A DNA stretch of 64,000 nucleotides from Isosphaeraceae bacterium (GCA_025356475.1 JANXSX010000044.1:50327-114326), one strand, 5' to 3'; positions 8,950-18,757 are shown, counted from the first letter of the stretch. Notes: generated by a model from the letters alone, not told the origin. Program-made: numbers and translations.

Positions 8950-10129
8950 AAAAACCCCAGCTCAGGAACAGCTCAAATCGTTTGCGACCGCCTTGCTCAA
9001 GCTCAACTCTAGCCTACCTGATCTCGAAGTAAAGTCCGCACTTTTTCGACGACTCCGGGATGAAGGCTTCATGGTCGATCCACTCGCCCACGAGGCCGTG
9101 CAGGCCTTCGCAGGTCGATCCGGACCGCTCCTGACCGAGGCGATGAGGTGTGTCCAGGAACGCCTGCTCTGGGAGCAGGTTGAGACGTATGCCGCTTCCT
9201 TTTTTGATATGACAGTCGACAATCGTCGTGAACATTGGCGATCGCTCTCAAAGGCATGTAAATCCCATCAACGCTTGATCGACCGGTTGGTGTGGCTTAG
9301 ACCTGGCCTGACCCTCGAGCGACAGGAGATCATGGCGCGCTCTCCCCTCGTTAGCCGGATGGCGCACGATCTGTTGAAAATCTTCGTCGAACGCCCCGAG
9401 CCGAGAGCTGTACTCACCCGTAAGCTCGTGCACAGCGTCCGGTCCGACCCGTCGCTGACGACGGCGGATCGATCTCGCGCAGCAAAGCAGCTCATGAAGG
9501 CATATCCAGAGATCGCGGCACTCTCCCCTGCGTATCTCGCGAGCTTCATTGTCACCAAGCCGGCGAAGCAGCCAAAACGTCGTCAGCCGGCAGGTTCCAA
9601 TTGGCTCTCTCGGGCAGTCGAGCCATTCGTCAACATGCCGAAGAATGGCGCTGCCATAAGATCCCTGAGGCTGATGGGCTTCTTAGCGGCGATGGCTGTC
9701 TATCACTTATTCCTCCGTCCGGCCTTCGACTCCAAACCCTCAAGGGAACGAGCACCAGGCTACACACCACCTGTATATCAGCAGCCGGTGTCGGTTCCCG
9801 AGTACGGACCTCTCAATCCTTTCGAATTAGAGAGTTTTCGCGAGATCCTCGGGCGGCGTATTCTCTTCGAGCTGAGTCTGGTGGGTAAGACGTTGGATCG
9901 GCCGGAACTCAATCAAGTGATTTGGGGTCTGCCGATCTACGAGATTCGCAAGAACGGGGCCGCCCCTGTCACGGTGAGTCTTGAGTTCGCGCCAGTCGCA
10001 CTCCGCACCCGCTTTATTGAGGAACTCAAGACCAGGCTGGCCGCCACAGACCTCGGGCTCGATGCTGAACAGCTCGACGCAGTGGTTCGCAAGTGTTTTC
10101 CCAAGCCGGAACCCGCTGCGGAACCATGA
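8936..10129 (+). CDS. Membrane protein of unknown function, coupled to Hsp70
   Basis: 397 residues. The ATG at 8936 overlaps the end of the Hsp70 gene by 14 bases. Residues 1-200 are helical, charged and soluble. One transmembrane segment lies near residues 244-262 ([19 protein letters not shown]). A Pro-rich linker (~265-290) precedes a C-terminal domain of ~100 residues ([20 protein letters not shown]). I recognise no named domain. Translational coupling on both sides (Hsp70 before, J-like gene after) suggests it is an obligate partner, perhaps anchoring the chaperone pair at the membrane. That role is inference. Confidence 0.75.
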   Translation: MAPGEKTPAQEQLKSFATALLKLNSSLPDLEVKSALFRRLRDEGFMVDPLAHEAVQAFAGRSGPLLTEAMRCVQERLLWEQVETYAASFFDMTVDNRREHWRSLSKACKSHQRLIDRLVWLRPGLTLERQEIMARSPLVSRMAHDLLKIFVERPEPRAVLTRKLVHSVRSDPSLTTADRSRAAKQLMKAYPEIAALSPAYLASFIVTKPAKQPKRRQPAGSNWLSRAVEPFVNMPKNGAAIRSLRLMGFLAAMAVYHLFLRPAFDSKPSRERAPGYTPPVYQQPVSVPEYGPLNPFELESFREILGRRILFELSLVGKTLDRPELNQVIWGLPIYEIRKNGAAPVTVSLEFAPVALRTRFIEELKTRLAATDLGLDAEQLDAVVRKCFPKPEPAAEP

Positions 10130-11541
10130 GTGATCATTCACTATCCCCTGACTCATCAACCTGGCCCAAAGACCCGTTTCAGCTCTTGGGGGTCGCGCGC
10201 GACGTCTCAGAACGCGACCTGCGCAAGGCCTACCTTCACCTAATCCGAAGCTATAAGCCTGAGCATGCTCCTCTGGAATTCCGACTGATCCGCCAGGCCT
10301 ACGAGACCGCCCAGAACTATCAGAAATTCGCCCAGACTTGGGATGAACCGACGGAAGACCTTTTCATCAACAAGGTGATCGTCTCCACACCAACGGTTTC
10401 GCCGTTAGCTCCCGGTCCTGATTTTTGGGAACAGGCTTGTCAGGGTCAGATCGAGGAGGCGTATCGCGGCTTGGTTGACCTGGCGAGCCGAACTCCTTCG
10501 GGTGAGGAGACCTACCTTCAGCTCTACTGGCTGCTCGTCCATCTCCCCAAACTCGATTCCGCTCGCGGACCGATCGATTGGTTAATTCGTGGTCTGACCG
10601 CGATCAAGAGCGATGACACTAAGGGGCGGCTCCGGGAACTCCTGAATCGAGAGTTCTCCGCGTCCCCGAAACAGGCGATCGCGGAGCGAGTCTCCGCTCT
10701 GTTTGCACCTGGCACCCCGCTGGTTCTGGTCCAGGATGTGACACGAACTCGTTGGAAAGTGGCGCGGGCGCAGAAGCAATGGGAGTTGATCACAGCAGAC
10801 ATTGCGAACCTCCGAGTCTGGGTTCCTGAGGTTGACGAGGTGGCTTGGGTCCGGCTCCTGATCGCCTCTGCAGCGAATCTGGCATGGGCCGAGGATTCGG
10901 CAGGCGGGAGGTTCCAGAACGCCGTTCGCGAGATCGAGCAGCTTCTGATCCATCATCACCGAGGGCTCGCAGAGGAACTCGACCTGGTCGAGTACATTCA
11001 GGCCGTCATGGCAGGGTTGATTCAGCTCGGGTTTCGCAGTGACGCGGTCTCGACGATCTATCCGGTTTTATCGATCGCTTGGGACGATCATGGACCCGAG
11101 TATCGGACCCGAGTCCGAACCTATTTCCGACAAATCGCCAGTGATCCCAAGGGTGCGTTGCGGATGCTCGACCGGGTTCGCACCGAAGCTCCCGCCGCGC
11201 TTGGCAGACTTTGCGAATTGCTTGGCGGCTTCGGTTTCGAGCAGTTCGAGTTCTCACAGCTTGCTTTGGATACCACGCACATCATCGCGACGATCAAAGA
11301 GTTCCTGATGTTCACCCCATGGTCTGACTATCTCAGCTTCCGCGTTCGTTTGATCGACTTTTGCCTCCGAGAACGAATTTCACCATCCCTTACTGGCATG
11401 GTCGTCGAGCAAGAACCCGGCTACGAGCTGGCCGAGAACATTTCCCTGGGTCAAACCATCCTCGACGACTGGGCCTTGCGCCATGTCTATCGAGCCTGCG
11501 AACTCGACGCTGTCGATCCCTCGAACGAGATCGCAATCTGA
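10126..11541 (+). CDS. J-domain-like protein with HPD replaced by KPE
   Basis: 471 residues. The start overlaps the previous stop (ATGA). Residues 17-68 align with a J domain (DPFQLLGVARDVSERDLRKA, then YLHLIRSYKPEHAP, then FRLIRQAYETA). The His-Pro-Asp triad that activates Hsp70 ATPase is replaced by Lys-Pro-Glu (about residues 44-46). The remaining ~390 residues are helical, soluble and without a recognised domain, and there is no G/F linker or zinc finger. Its position directly after an Hsp70 and a membrane protein suggests it serves that Hsp70 as a specialised adaptor. Known J-like proteins without HPD can bind Hsp70 complexes without stimulating them. Confidence 0.8.
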   Translation: MSDHSLSPDSSTWPKDPFQLLGVARDVSERDLRKAYLHLIRSYKPEHAPLEFRLIRQAYETAQNYQKFAQTWDEPTEDLFINKVIVSTPTVSPLAPGPDFWEQACQGQIEEAYRGLVDLASRTPSGEETYLQLYWLLVHLPKLDSARGPIDWLIRGLTAIKSDDTKGRLRELLNREFSASPKQAIAERVSALFAPGTPLVLVQDVTRTRWKVARAQKQWELITADIANLRVWVPEVDEVAWVRLLIASAANLAWAEDSAGGRFQNAVREIEQLLIHHHRGLAEELDLVEYIQAVMAGLIQLGFRSDAVSTIYPVLSIAWDDHGPEYRTRVRTYFRQIASDPKGALRMLDRVRTEAPAALGRLCELLGGFGFEQFEFSQLALDTTHIIATIKEFLMFTPWSDYLSFRVRLIDFCLRERISPSLTGMVVEQEPGYELAENISLGQTILDDWALRHVYRACELDAVDPSNEIAI

Positions 11542-11642
11542 GTCTTAGGCCCCTCGGATTCCGCGCATCCGGCAGGATTGGCAATGGCTCATCGGTATAA
11601 TGTGAGACGGGTCGTCATCGAAATCGTGGACCAGGTGGTGAT

Positions 11643-12014
11643 GTGTCTGAAAAAACGGATGATACGGCCCCTTTGTCTCCTTGGCGTGCGATTCTTCGAA
11701 CGCGATGCCCTCGTTGCCGTCGTGGGGCGCTCTTTTCGTCGTTCATGACAATGAACTCGCACTGCCCGGCCTGTGGGTTGAAGTTCGAGCGGGGCCCAGG
11801 CTACTTCACTGGGGCGATGTATTTCAGCTATGGAATGGGAATCCCGATCATTGCCTTGTTGACCCTGATCATCTGGAGGTTCCAGCCCGATTGGGCGCTT
11901 TATCAGCTTGTGGCGCTCGCCTGGGTGGCGTTCTTACCCTTGGTTCCACTCGTTTGGCGATACTCACGCGTCATCTTTCTTTACATTGACCGGTACTTTG
12001 ATCCAGAAGATTGA
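11643..12014 (+). CDS. DUF983 family membrane protein
   Basis: 123 residues from a GTG start (GTG TCT GAA). It has two CxxC-type pairs at the N-terminal side (RCPRCRRGALFSSF and HCPACGLKFERGPGYFTGAM), as in the DUF983 family, followed by two transmembrane segments (IPIIALLTLIIWRF and LVALAWVAFLPLVPLVWRY). The length is normal for the family, which has no assigned function. The cysteine pairs suggest a small zinc ribbon facing the cytoplasm. It stands 101 bases after the J-like gene on the same strand. Confidence 0.8.
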   Translation: MSEKTDDTAPLSPWRAILRTRCPRCRRGALFSSFMTMNSHCPACGLKFERGPGYFTGAMYFSYGMGIPIIALLTLIIWRFQPDWALYQLVALAWVAFLPLVPLVWRYSRVIFLYIDRYFDPED

Positions 12015-12197
12015 AGGATCGGCAGGAATTTCGACAAGATCTGCTGTCGGTATGCGATGACTCTCCGGGTTGTCAAGGTGGCGGTGCGAGAGATCTTGGC
12101 AACGGAATTGACGGACGTCGGTTTGTACCGGAGAATTGCGCGGGCGAAAGAGTGGTGAACTCTGCTGACTCTAGACCGACCTGGGGAATCTCGACTG

Positions 12198-14150
12198 ATG
12201 AAGCGGACGTTCGCTGTCGTCGCCCTGCTTGCCGCGCTCGGTGTGCTGATGAAGCTCGCCTGGTATGAGGCTCCACGTCTGGTGGTCCTCCCTGGCGGCC
12301 AACTCCCTACCACTGCGGTTGAACCTGCTCGTGATGTCGAGGCCGATCTCCTGGCCAGATATCAGGTTCCGTCCGAACGCACTCTCGTTGAGCGCTCGCT
12401 TGACCGCTATCACAATATGGCCGTCTCCATCGAACGGACCGATGGATTGCGAGGCTTGGTTCTGCTCGACAAGCTCGACCTGGAAGCGATCCACCTCTAT
12501 GAGAAGTATCCTCGCGACTTCCGTCGCCTTCGCGATAGCCTGACCGATGATGCTGCGGCTGAGCTCCTCCTCCATTGGCGAGGCTACTTCGGGCTCAAAC
12601 ACGCCGACGAGACCGACCGATCGATCCTGATCGCCGAAATCGCCCGGCTCTCGCCCGCCCAGCGAAAGGTTGCGTCAGCCTATCCTAACGCGTTGCCCCT
12701 ACTTTTGGCCGATCCGGTCGGCGTGACCGAGATGGTCAATCGCTGGTCGGGTGATCCCAAAGATCTCGGTGACCTGCTGGTCCTTCTGACGTTCGTTAGC
12801 CTCGACGCCGGCTCATCCGACATTCGGGCCGCCCTTCGGACACTTGATGACCACGGGCCGCTCGCCCTAAAGGCGTTTCGGATTCAGGGGTTAGATGGAT
12901 TCGCCCTTGTCTGCCTCTACGGCCCAATCTTGCAGAGTCTGGGAGACGCGCTTCCGCTCGATCAGGCGTTGATTCTCCTGAAGGTGAATTCCGACTACGT
13001 GGAGGGGCTGTCACGGACTTCGCGTCCCGAGACGATCGCTGGGTATCTTGCCCATGTGGCCGAGCTTGGGCTGGTGGATGCCGTAGGTTCGAGTGCTCAT
13101 GGTCTTCAACTGATCGTCGAACATGGTGTCCTCGGTGAGCGGGCTCTCTCTCCATTGGGTGCGGGTCCTGACGCGGCGGATGTGGTTTATGAGGATTATC
13201 AGGACCAGGATCTCCGCAATCAGGCGGTCGCGGCGCTTGCGGAGCACGGCTCGATGGCCCTGGCGATTCTCGACAAGTACGCCTCGAATGCCGATTTCCG
13301 CAACATCTTACGACGGTACGGGTCGGCGGTGATCGGCCCGATTGCCCGGACCGACTCGGGGCCGGCGGCCCTGGCGGCTCTCCAGGCGAAGTCGCGTTGG
13401 ACGGCTTCGGAGTGGTTGGCCGGGAACGTCCTCTGGCTCTCGGGAGATAGTGGTCAGGCCACGATCGAGCTGATCAAGAAGGACGGTCTGGGTCGGGTGG
13501 TGGCCCTCAACTCGACCGATGTTCAGTTCCAGCAATTCCTTCCCCTCTATGACGTGCTCCACCTCGCCAATGTGATGGGGCATGGCCAGACCCCGACCTC
13601 CGGGGAGATGACCTGGGCCCTTGTCGATGGTTGCTTTGTTGTGCTCGATGCGCTGAGCTTGGCCGCGATCCAACCGGAAGGGGTCGTCGCTGCGGAAGCG
13701 GCTCGCACCGAGGTCAAGGCGAGCGTTCGTGAGGCTGCGAAGTCGCTCGGTCGAGAACTCGCTGAGAATGCGGGCGATGTCGGGGCGAAAGGGTTGAGCA
13801 AGCGAGGTCTGGAAGCCGCCGCCGAGCATGCTTCACGTTGGTGGCTGGTTCGCAAGGCCGGTGGCTCGTTCCAGATTCTTAGCCGGATGCCTGAAGCGCT
13901 GCCCAAACTGGGCGTCGCCGAGATGGCCGATCTTGGCAAGTCGCTCTGCGGCAAGGCTGGCTTCCACCTCAGCACCTGGGCCCCGATCGCCTTCATCACC
14001 GAAGGAGCGATCGCAATGAGAAATATCCCTCGCGAACAGGGCCTGAAGTATCTGAGGAATCAGATGACATTCGCAGTCGTGGGGGAGGTTGCATTCAAGA
14101 AGATGGAAGAGCACCTGGCTTCCAGAAGGCCGCAGAGCAAGCGATACTAA
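12198..14150 (+). CDS. Large signal-anchored protein of unknown function
   Basis: 650 residues from the ATG at 12198. Residues 4-22 (TFAVVALLAALGVLMKLAW) are a signal peptide or membrane anchor. The rest is predicted to be extracytoplasmic, alpha-helical and rich in Leu, Ala and Asp, with repeated short patterns of the kind DHGPLALKAF, EHGVLGERAL and EHGSMALAIL. These point to a helical-repeat architecture. No enzymatic motif is visible. It shares general composition and the '-HG-xALxxL' rhythm with its neighbour at 14421, so the two may be distant relatives. It lies in the Hsp70-GTPase block. Confidence 0.7.
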   Translation: MKRTFAVVALLAALGVLMKLAWYEAPRLVVLPGGQLPTTAVEPARDVEADLLARYQVPSERTLVERSLDRYHNMAVSIERTDGLRGLVLLDKLDLEAIHLYEKYPRDFRRLRDSLTDDAAAELLLHWRGYFGLKHADETDRSILIAEIARLSPAQRKVASAYPNALPLLLADPVGVTEMVNRWSGDPKDLGDLLVLLTFVSLDAGSSDIRAALRTLDDHGPLALKAFRIQGLDGFALVCLYGPILQSLGDALPLDQALILLKVNSDYVEGLSRTSRPETIAGYLAHVAELGLVDAVGSSAHGLQLIVEHGVLGERALSPLGAGPDAADVVYEDYQDQDLRNQAVAALAEHGSMALAILDKYASNADFRNILRRYGSAVIGPIARTDSGPAALAALQAKSRWTASEWLAGNVLWLSGDSGQATIELIKKDGLGRVVALNSTDVQFQQFLPLYDVLHLANVMGHGQTPTSGEMTWALVDGCFVVLDALSLAAIQPEGVVAAEAARTEVKASVREAAKSLGRELAENAGDVGAKGLSKRGLEAAAEHASRWWLVRKAGGSFQILSRMPEALPKLGVAEMADLGKSLCGKAGFHLSTWAPIAFITEGAIAMRNIPREQGLKYLRNQMTFAVVGEVAFKKMEEHLASRRPQSKRY

Positions 14151-14420
14151 ACGATTGGGCCTCCGCTCTCGCAGGCTTCGGCGCACCCGGAGGATCGATC
14201 CAAAGCATGCCCTTTGGCGAGGGCTTCCGAATTCTCACGATATTTCTGTCCAGAACCTGCTCTGCCACTCGAATGATAAGATAGAAGATGTCAAGTCCCG
14301 CTTCGAGTCTCCTTGAACACCTTGCGATCTCCTGACCGACTTACCCCTGCGTGAGATCTCTCGAACGAGAGACGTCTGTTCGAGCCTTTCACGTCAGCTT
14401 GCAGAAGAGGATCTTTGACG

Positions 14421-15395
14421 ATGTCGCACGAGCTTTCCCGCCGGCGAGTTGCGGTCGGCCTGGCAATCGTCCTGTTCGCTACGGCGATGCCGGCCCACGC
14501 GGGTAAACTCGCTTGGCTCGACGAAGTCGTTCAAGATGTTGTGCGCGAAGCCGAAGTCGGTGGTAAAGCCGTGGCCCGGGTCGGCTCGGAGTCGGTTAGC
14601 TCCCGGCGTGTGGCGACTCGGCTGTTTGCTTCGGAAGCGGATGAAGGGCTGGAACTTGTCGCTCGTCGCCACGAAGCGCTAACGCGTGGCCTGACGCGAG
14701 GTTCAGATGCGGTGAGCGAGTCGTTGTTACAGTCACGGTTCGCCCGCCTGGTCGGCGCTGAGCCCGAACTCGCCAAGACCTTCGGAGCACTCGCCCCTGC
14801 CGAGAAACGGCTGGTCGTCGAGATGGGCGAAGCGGCTCAAACGCTGGCAAGACGATATCCTGGCCAGGCTGAGACCATGATCCGAAGCCTGGGGACTGAG
14901 GGTCTCTCGGCGGTTCGGGTTGTTGGCGATGACGCAGCCGAGATCATCATCAAGGAAGGCCCCGCGAGTATCGGGGTGCTTCGACGCACTGGTCGCGACG
15001 GTTGGGAGTTTTTTACGGGTAAGGTCCTTCCCAACAAGGGTAAGCTCGCCGCTGCCGGCGTTCTGACGGCCTTCCTGGCCAACCCGGAGAAGTTCATTGA
15101 TACGGCAGGTCGGGTGACCGAGTACGCAGTGGCCGAGTTCGCAAAGGCGGGGATTCAACTCGCGGGGGCGGTCGGGGGTGGCGTGACTCGGGGGCTTGAG
15201 TCGTCGATTGGTCAGGTTCTTGACGCCTATGGTTTGAATGTCGCGGCTGCCCGATATCTTGGGATGGGGCTGGCTGGCCTGGTGATTCTAGGCTCGACCT
15301 TGGTCCTGATCGGTCTGCCCGTTCGTTGGCTGATTCGCCCGATCACCTGGCCGCTCAAGCTGATCTTTGGACGGCGAAAGGTCGCCAGAGTCTAA
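14421..15395 (+). CDS. Secreted protein with C-terminal membrane anchor, unknown function
   Basis: 324 residues. The ATG at 14421 has an AGAGGA ribosome-binding site. The N-terminus is a clear signal peptide ending in MPAHAGK (cleavage near residue 27). The middle part is helical (LVARRHEALTRGLTRGSDAV, then TLARRYPGQAETMIRSLG). A transmembrane segment near residues 278-300 (GLAGLVILGSTLVLIGLPV) is followed by a basic tail. The bulk would thus sit outside the cytoplasmic membrane, tethered by its C-terminus. No known domain. A hairpin terminator follows at 15433-15459. Confidence 0.7.
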   Translation: MSHELSRRRVAVGLAIVLFATAMPAHAGKLAWLDEVVQDVVREAEVGGKAVARVGSESVSSRRVATRLFASEADEGLELVARRHEALTRGLTRGSDAVSESLLQSRFARLVGAEPELAKTFGALAPAEKRLVVEMGEAAQTLARRYPGQAETMIRSLGTEGLSAVRVVGDDAAEIIIKEGPASIGVLRRTGRDGWEFFTGKVLPNKGKLAAAGVLTAFLANPEKFIDTAGRVTEYAVAEFAKAGIQLAGAVGGGVTRGLESSIGQVLDAYGLNVAAARYLGMGLAGLVILGSTLVLIGLPVRWLIRPITWPLKLIFGRRKVARV

Positions 15396-15432
15396 GAAGC
15401 GAAGCAAAGTGAGTTGGAACAGGCCCTTGGTT

Positions 15433-15459
15433 GAAGCCGCCCGATTTCGAGGCGGCTTC
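15433..15459 (+). terminator. Hairpin terminator-like structure
   Basis: GAAGCCGCC (15433-15441) pairs with GGCGGCTTC (15451-15459). The T-rich stretch CCTTGTTGT follows. It lies 37 bases after the preceding stop codon and 23 bases before the next start, so it may reduce read-through within the block. Confidence 0.6.
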
Positions 15460-15482
15460 CCTTGTTGTCGAGGTCAAGCACC

Positions 15483-16271
15483 ATGAACTCGCGACCAAGC
15501 CCTCGTCCTCGCACCACAATTGCAGTCCATCGCGACGATCTGCCAGCCTGGTTACCGATCAGCGCGGGGGTCGTCTACATCAATGGAGAGCCTGCGAGCC
15601 AACTTGTGGGCGGCATGACCCGAATCTTCCATGTCTTGCCCGGTGAACATTGGGTTGGAGTTGGAATCGGCATGGGCCCTCCCAACTCGATAAAAGTCGA
15701 TCTCCCTCTAGGAGGTCGCATCGACCTGGCTTGTGGACGGAAGTTCAATAAATGTGGGGGCTGGTCCCCTTGGCAATGGGTATCGTTGGTTCTATGGTCC
15801 CTTGTCCTGGTCTTGATGGCATACCTGCTAGCCTTCCCGTTCCTGATCATCACGGGGAAAGCCGACTGGACCTACAGACCCATCTATCGCTTCCTCGAAT
15901 CCAGCAAGGGAATGATTTACCAGGTTGTCTACTACCTCCCAGTGCTTGACCCAATCGTCTCGTTCTTGAAGTCCAATTCAGCCTGGGGACTGTTCAGCCT
16001 GCTCTGTGGCGTTTGCATGTTGATCTCCCTCGTCGTCTCGTTCTTTGCGGTTCGCTTCTTCCGTGGACGATTCGTCCGCTCAATCTATCTTCATGAGATT
16101 GCGACCGAGATCGTTAGCCTTGATCCGTTAGCCCTGACTGAGACCGAGGTTGCCGAGCCGATGACCAATGAATGTGTGCTCGCAGCGCTGAAAGCTCGCG
16201 AATCCCGGCAGATCCACTCGCGTTCCAGTTGGGATCCATTGGAGTCTGAACCTTCGAAGGCCGATATCTAA
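15483..16271 (+). CDS. Membrane protein, two transmembrane segments, unknown function
   Basis: 262 residues from the ATG at 15483. An N-terminal soluble beta-rich part (AGVVYINGEPASQLVGGMTR, then VGVGIGMGPPNSIKVDLPLG) precedes a first transmembrane segment (~96-120, VSLVLWSLVLVLMAYLLAF). A second one follows (~165-190, LFSLLCGVCMLISLVVSFF). The tail is acidic and soluble. No domain is recognised. It sits between the secreted protein at 14421 and the GTPase, all on the same strand with gaps under 100 bases, so it probably belongs to the same functional group. Confidence 0.7.
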   Translation: MNSRPSPRPRTTIAVHRDDLPAWLPISAGVVYINGEPASQLVGGMTRIFHVLPGEHWVGVGIGMGPPNSIKVDLPLGGRIDLACGRKFNKCGGWSPWQWVSLVLWSLVLVLMAYLLAFPFLIITGKADWTYRPIYRFLESSKGMIYQVVYYLPVLDPIVSFLKSNSAWGLFSLLCGVCMLISLVVSFFAVRFFRGRFVRSIYLHEIATEIVSLDPLALTETEVAEPMTNECVLAALKARESRQIHSRSSWDPLESEPSKADI

Positions 16272-16365
16272 CAGGTTCGACTGCGCCTGGAGTTCGCAAT
16301 CTTGTAAAATGTCGGACGAATGTCCTCCCGTGACTTGAATCGGTTCGAAGTCAAGGACTCGTCGC

Positions 16366-18702
16366 ATGGCGAATCGTCGTCGGATCGAGCCCCTCAATGC
16401 TTTGGAAGAGCGACTGACCGGTCCCAAGCGGATCGGTCTGTTCGGTCATCGCAACGTGGGAAAGACCACTCTGCTGGCGATGTTCTATCGTCAAGCCTCG
16501 ACCGGGCAGGTTCCGGGCATCCGCTTGGCGGCAATCGACCCCATGAGCGCGGAGTATCTGGCCGAGAAGATCGCCCAGATCGAGTCGGGCGAGCCTCCCG
16601 CAGGAACCCTCGCTGAGACTGAGTTGCACCTCCGGCTCTACCACGGGCCGACCCGATTCGATATTATCGTCAAAGATTACCAGGGCGAGCATGTGACGCT
16701 GGGTTCCGACGAGCCAATCCAGCAGTTCTTCGCCGATTGCGACGCCGTTCTCCTTTGCCTGGACCCCGAAGGCCCCGCCTCAGCCTCCGAACGACGCCGT
16801 CGCCAGCAAGAGGTTGAGAACCTGCTCGAGCGCTACATTGAACGATCCGCGAACTCGACCACTGGCCTACCGATCGCTCTCCTGCTCACCAAGTTCGATC
16901 GCGTTCAAGCGACGCATGATGAAGACTTGATCAGTGACGCAGCGGTCGAACGGCTCGTCGAATCGCGATACGGGATGACCCGACATCTGTTGGCAAACCA
17001 TGCGCCCCGGAGCGCGATGTTCGCTGTCTCCTCCTACGGACCAGGGGCCAACGGCGGTCGGCCTCCTCAAGAACTCCAGCCGCTGGGCCTAGAGGCACCG
17101 CTTGGCTGGCTCGTCGAGGAGCTTGAAGCTGCGGATATCGATCGTCTCGAATGGCTTCAAGAGCTGGCACCTCAGGATCTGGCTCGGATGGGGCGGTGTC
17201 TCACCGCCTGTTCGAAACGCTATCCCGACTCGATTCGGATCGAACAACTTCAACGACAGCTCGCAAAACAGCAACGTGCCCGGAAGCGGGGCCGAGTCGC
17301 CCGAGCCGCAGTCGCGGTGGGTGTGCTCGTCGCCGGTCTGGCGGGGTTCGATGCCTGGGCGTTCCATACCGCGCTGAGGTTTGAGCAGACAAATGCCGCC
17401 CCCGCCGTCGCTCGAAGATGGTCCGACCTCTTGACCTGGCACCCGACTTTGACAGCCTTCTGGCCCGGTCGAGCCAAGGTCGCTCGCGAGAAGCTAGCGG
17501 AGTGGACGATCAAAGACGCTGAGCTTCAAATGGCGAACGGCGATGTTGATGTAGATATGCGAGATCGGCTCGATGTCCTCAAGCGTCAGGCTCCGACTCT
17601 GGTCGTCCCTGCGCTCAGGAAGGTCGACACCGCCAAGGAACTGGTCCGGCACGATGCCCATTGGAAGACCGTTCGAGCTCTCGCCATTTCGCAAGGCGAT
17701 GAGCCCGAGGTGCCGCTGGCCGCCGTTCGTGCCTTCCTACGCGAGTTCCCCGATACGCCCCAGAAGAAAGACGCGCTGGCACTTATTGATGAGCTGAAGG
17801 TCAAGGCCGAGGCTCGTGCAGCCGTTGTCGAACGGCAGGCATTGCAGGACCTCGTCCGCGCAGAGTCGCTGCCCGATGCCGAGTTTCGTGACCTCATCGA
17901 ACGAGGCCAACAGTTTCTCTCAGATCACCCACGGAGTAACTTGCGGGGTGAGGTTGAAGCAAAGATCCGATCTTATGTCGACGCGATTGACATGAAAGAC
18001 ATTGAGAAAGCCCGCCAGTATTCGTCGCAATACCCGACCAACTTCGCCACCCGAATCGAGCGATATTCCAACTATCTTAAGGCCCACCAGGCGGGCGGGC
18101 GGTACATCAGCGAAGCGACCATGGCCAAGGACGAGATCCTCCGGGCATGGGACAACTACTCGTATCGCCAAGCGTATGATCACTTCGCTGCCCACCCGGA
18201 AGACCTGGCGGAAACCGCGCGCCGCTTCCGCGCCTACCTTGTCGATCATCGCGATGGCGGGCACTCCAAAGATGCGCAGAATTATCTTGATTGGTTTGCC
18301 AAAATCTCGGTCCCGACCCAGTATCGCGTCACGATTCGCAGAGGTGAGTTCGACCCATCGATTGGCAAGTATCTCTCTGGAGGCGGCCCCGATCTCGCTG
18401 TTGAGCTTGAAGTTGGTGGTGTCACCCACGGTCCTTCGCCAGTGATCCCGAATAGTTATACCCCCTTCTGGGATTACACCTTCCCACGCCCAATTACCTG
18501 GAAGATGGGCGATGCCATCCGTGTCAAGGTGACTGATCACGACTGGTCCGACACGGTCATCACCCAGCTCGAAAGTCGCAAGGGCGACCCTCTCGGGATG
18601 AAGCTCTTGAGCGGAATGATCAAGCCATCCAAGGGAGGCAAAACCACGCTCGTCTTCGCGTCGGATTTTGCAATGCCAACCTTGGCCAAGCCGGAGTCTT
18701 GA
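16366..18702 (+). CDS. Membrane-anchored P-loop GTPase with C2-like C-terminal domain
   Basis: 778 residues. G-domain motifs are G1 GHRNVGKT (27-34), G3-like DYQG (104-107) and G4 TKFD (175-178), with a G5-like AVSS near 220. The G1/G4 pattern is that of TRAFAC-type GTPases related to those in bacterial conflict and membrane-remodelling clusters. A transmembrane segment (~312-334) separates this cytoplasmic domain from a long helical region. The last ~110 residues look like a C2 domain (VTIRRGEFDP, then DLAVELEVGG, then RVKVTDHDWSDTVI). That domain would place a possible Ca2+- or lipid-binding module on the other side of the membrane. It is the last gene of the co-directional Hsp70 block. The precise role is unknown. 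Confidence 0.8.
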   Translation: MANRRRIEPLNALEERLTGPKRIGLFGHRNVGKTTLLAMFYRQASTGQVPGIRLAAIDPMSAEYLAEKIAQIESGEPPAGTLAETELHLRLYHGPTRFDIIVKDYQGEHVTLGSDEPIQQFFADCDAVLLCLDPEGPASASERRRRQQEVENLLERYIERSANSTTGLPIALLLTKFDRVQATHDEDLISDAAVERLVESRYGMTRHLLANHAPRSAMFAVSSYGPGANGGRPPQELQPLGLEAPLGWLVEELEAADIDRLEWLQELAPQDLARMGRCLTACSKRYPDSIRIEQLQRQLAKQQRARKRGRVARAAVAVGVLVAGLAGFDAWAFHTALRFEQTNAAPAVARRWSDLLTWHPTLTAFWPGRAKVAREKLAEWTIKDAELQMANGDVDVDMRDRLDVLKRQAPTLVVPALRKVDTAKELVRHDAHWKTVRALAISQGDEPEVPLAAVRAFLREFPDTPQKKDALALIDELKVKAEARAAVVERQALQDLVRAESLPDAEFRDLIERGQQFLSDHPRSNLRGEVEAKIRSYVDAIDMKDIEKARQYSSQYPTNFATRIERYSNYLKAHQAGGRYISEATMAKDEILRAWDNYSYRQAYDHFAAHPEDLAETARRFRAYLVDHRDGGHSKDAQNYLDWFAKISVPTQYRVTIRRGEFDPSIGKYLSGGGPDLAVELEVGGVTHGPSPVIPNSYTPFWDYTFPRPITWKMGDAIRVKVTDHDWSDTVITQLESRKGDPLGMKLLSGMIKPSKGGKTTLVFASDFAMPTLAKPES

Positions 18703-18757
18703 CCCCGCGTTATGGCGGGTCGCTCGATATCTATCGGAACGTAAGAGAAAGTTCGTC

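Noticed and set aside
18703..18721. Hairpin after the GTPase gene considered as a strong terminator
   Set aside because: The stem is short with a bulge and has no T-run, so it is mentioned only as weak.
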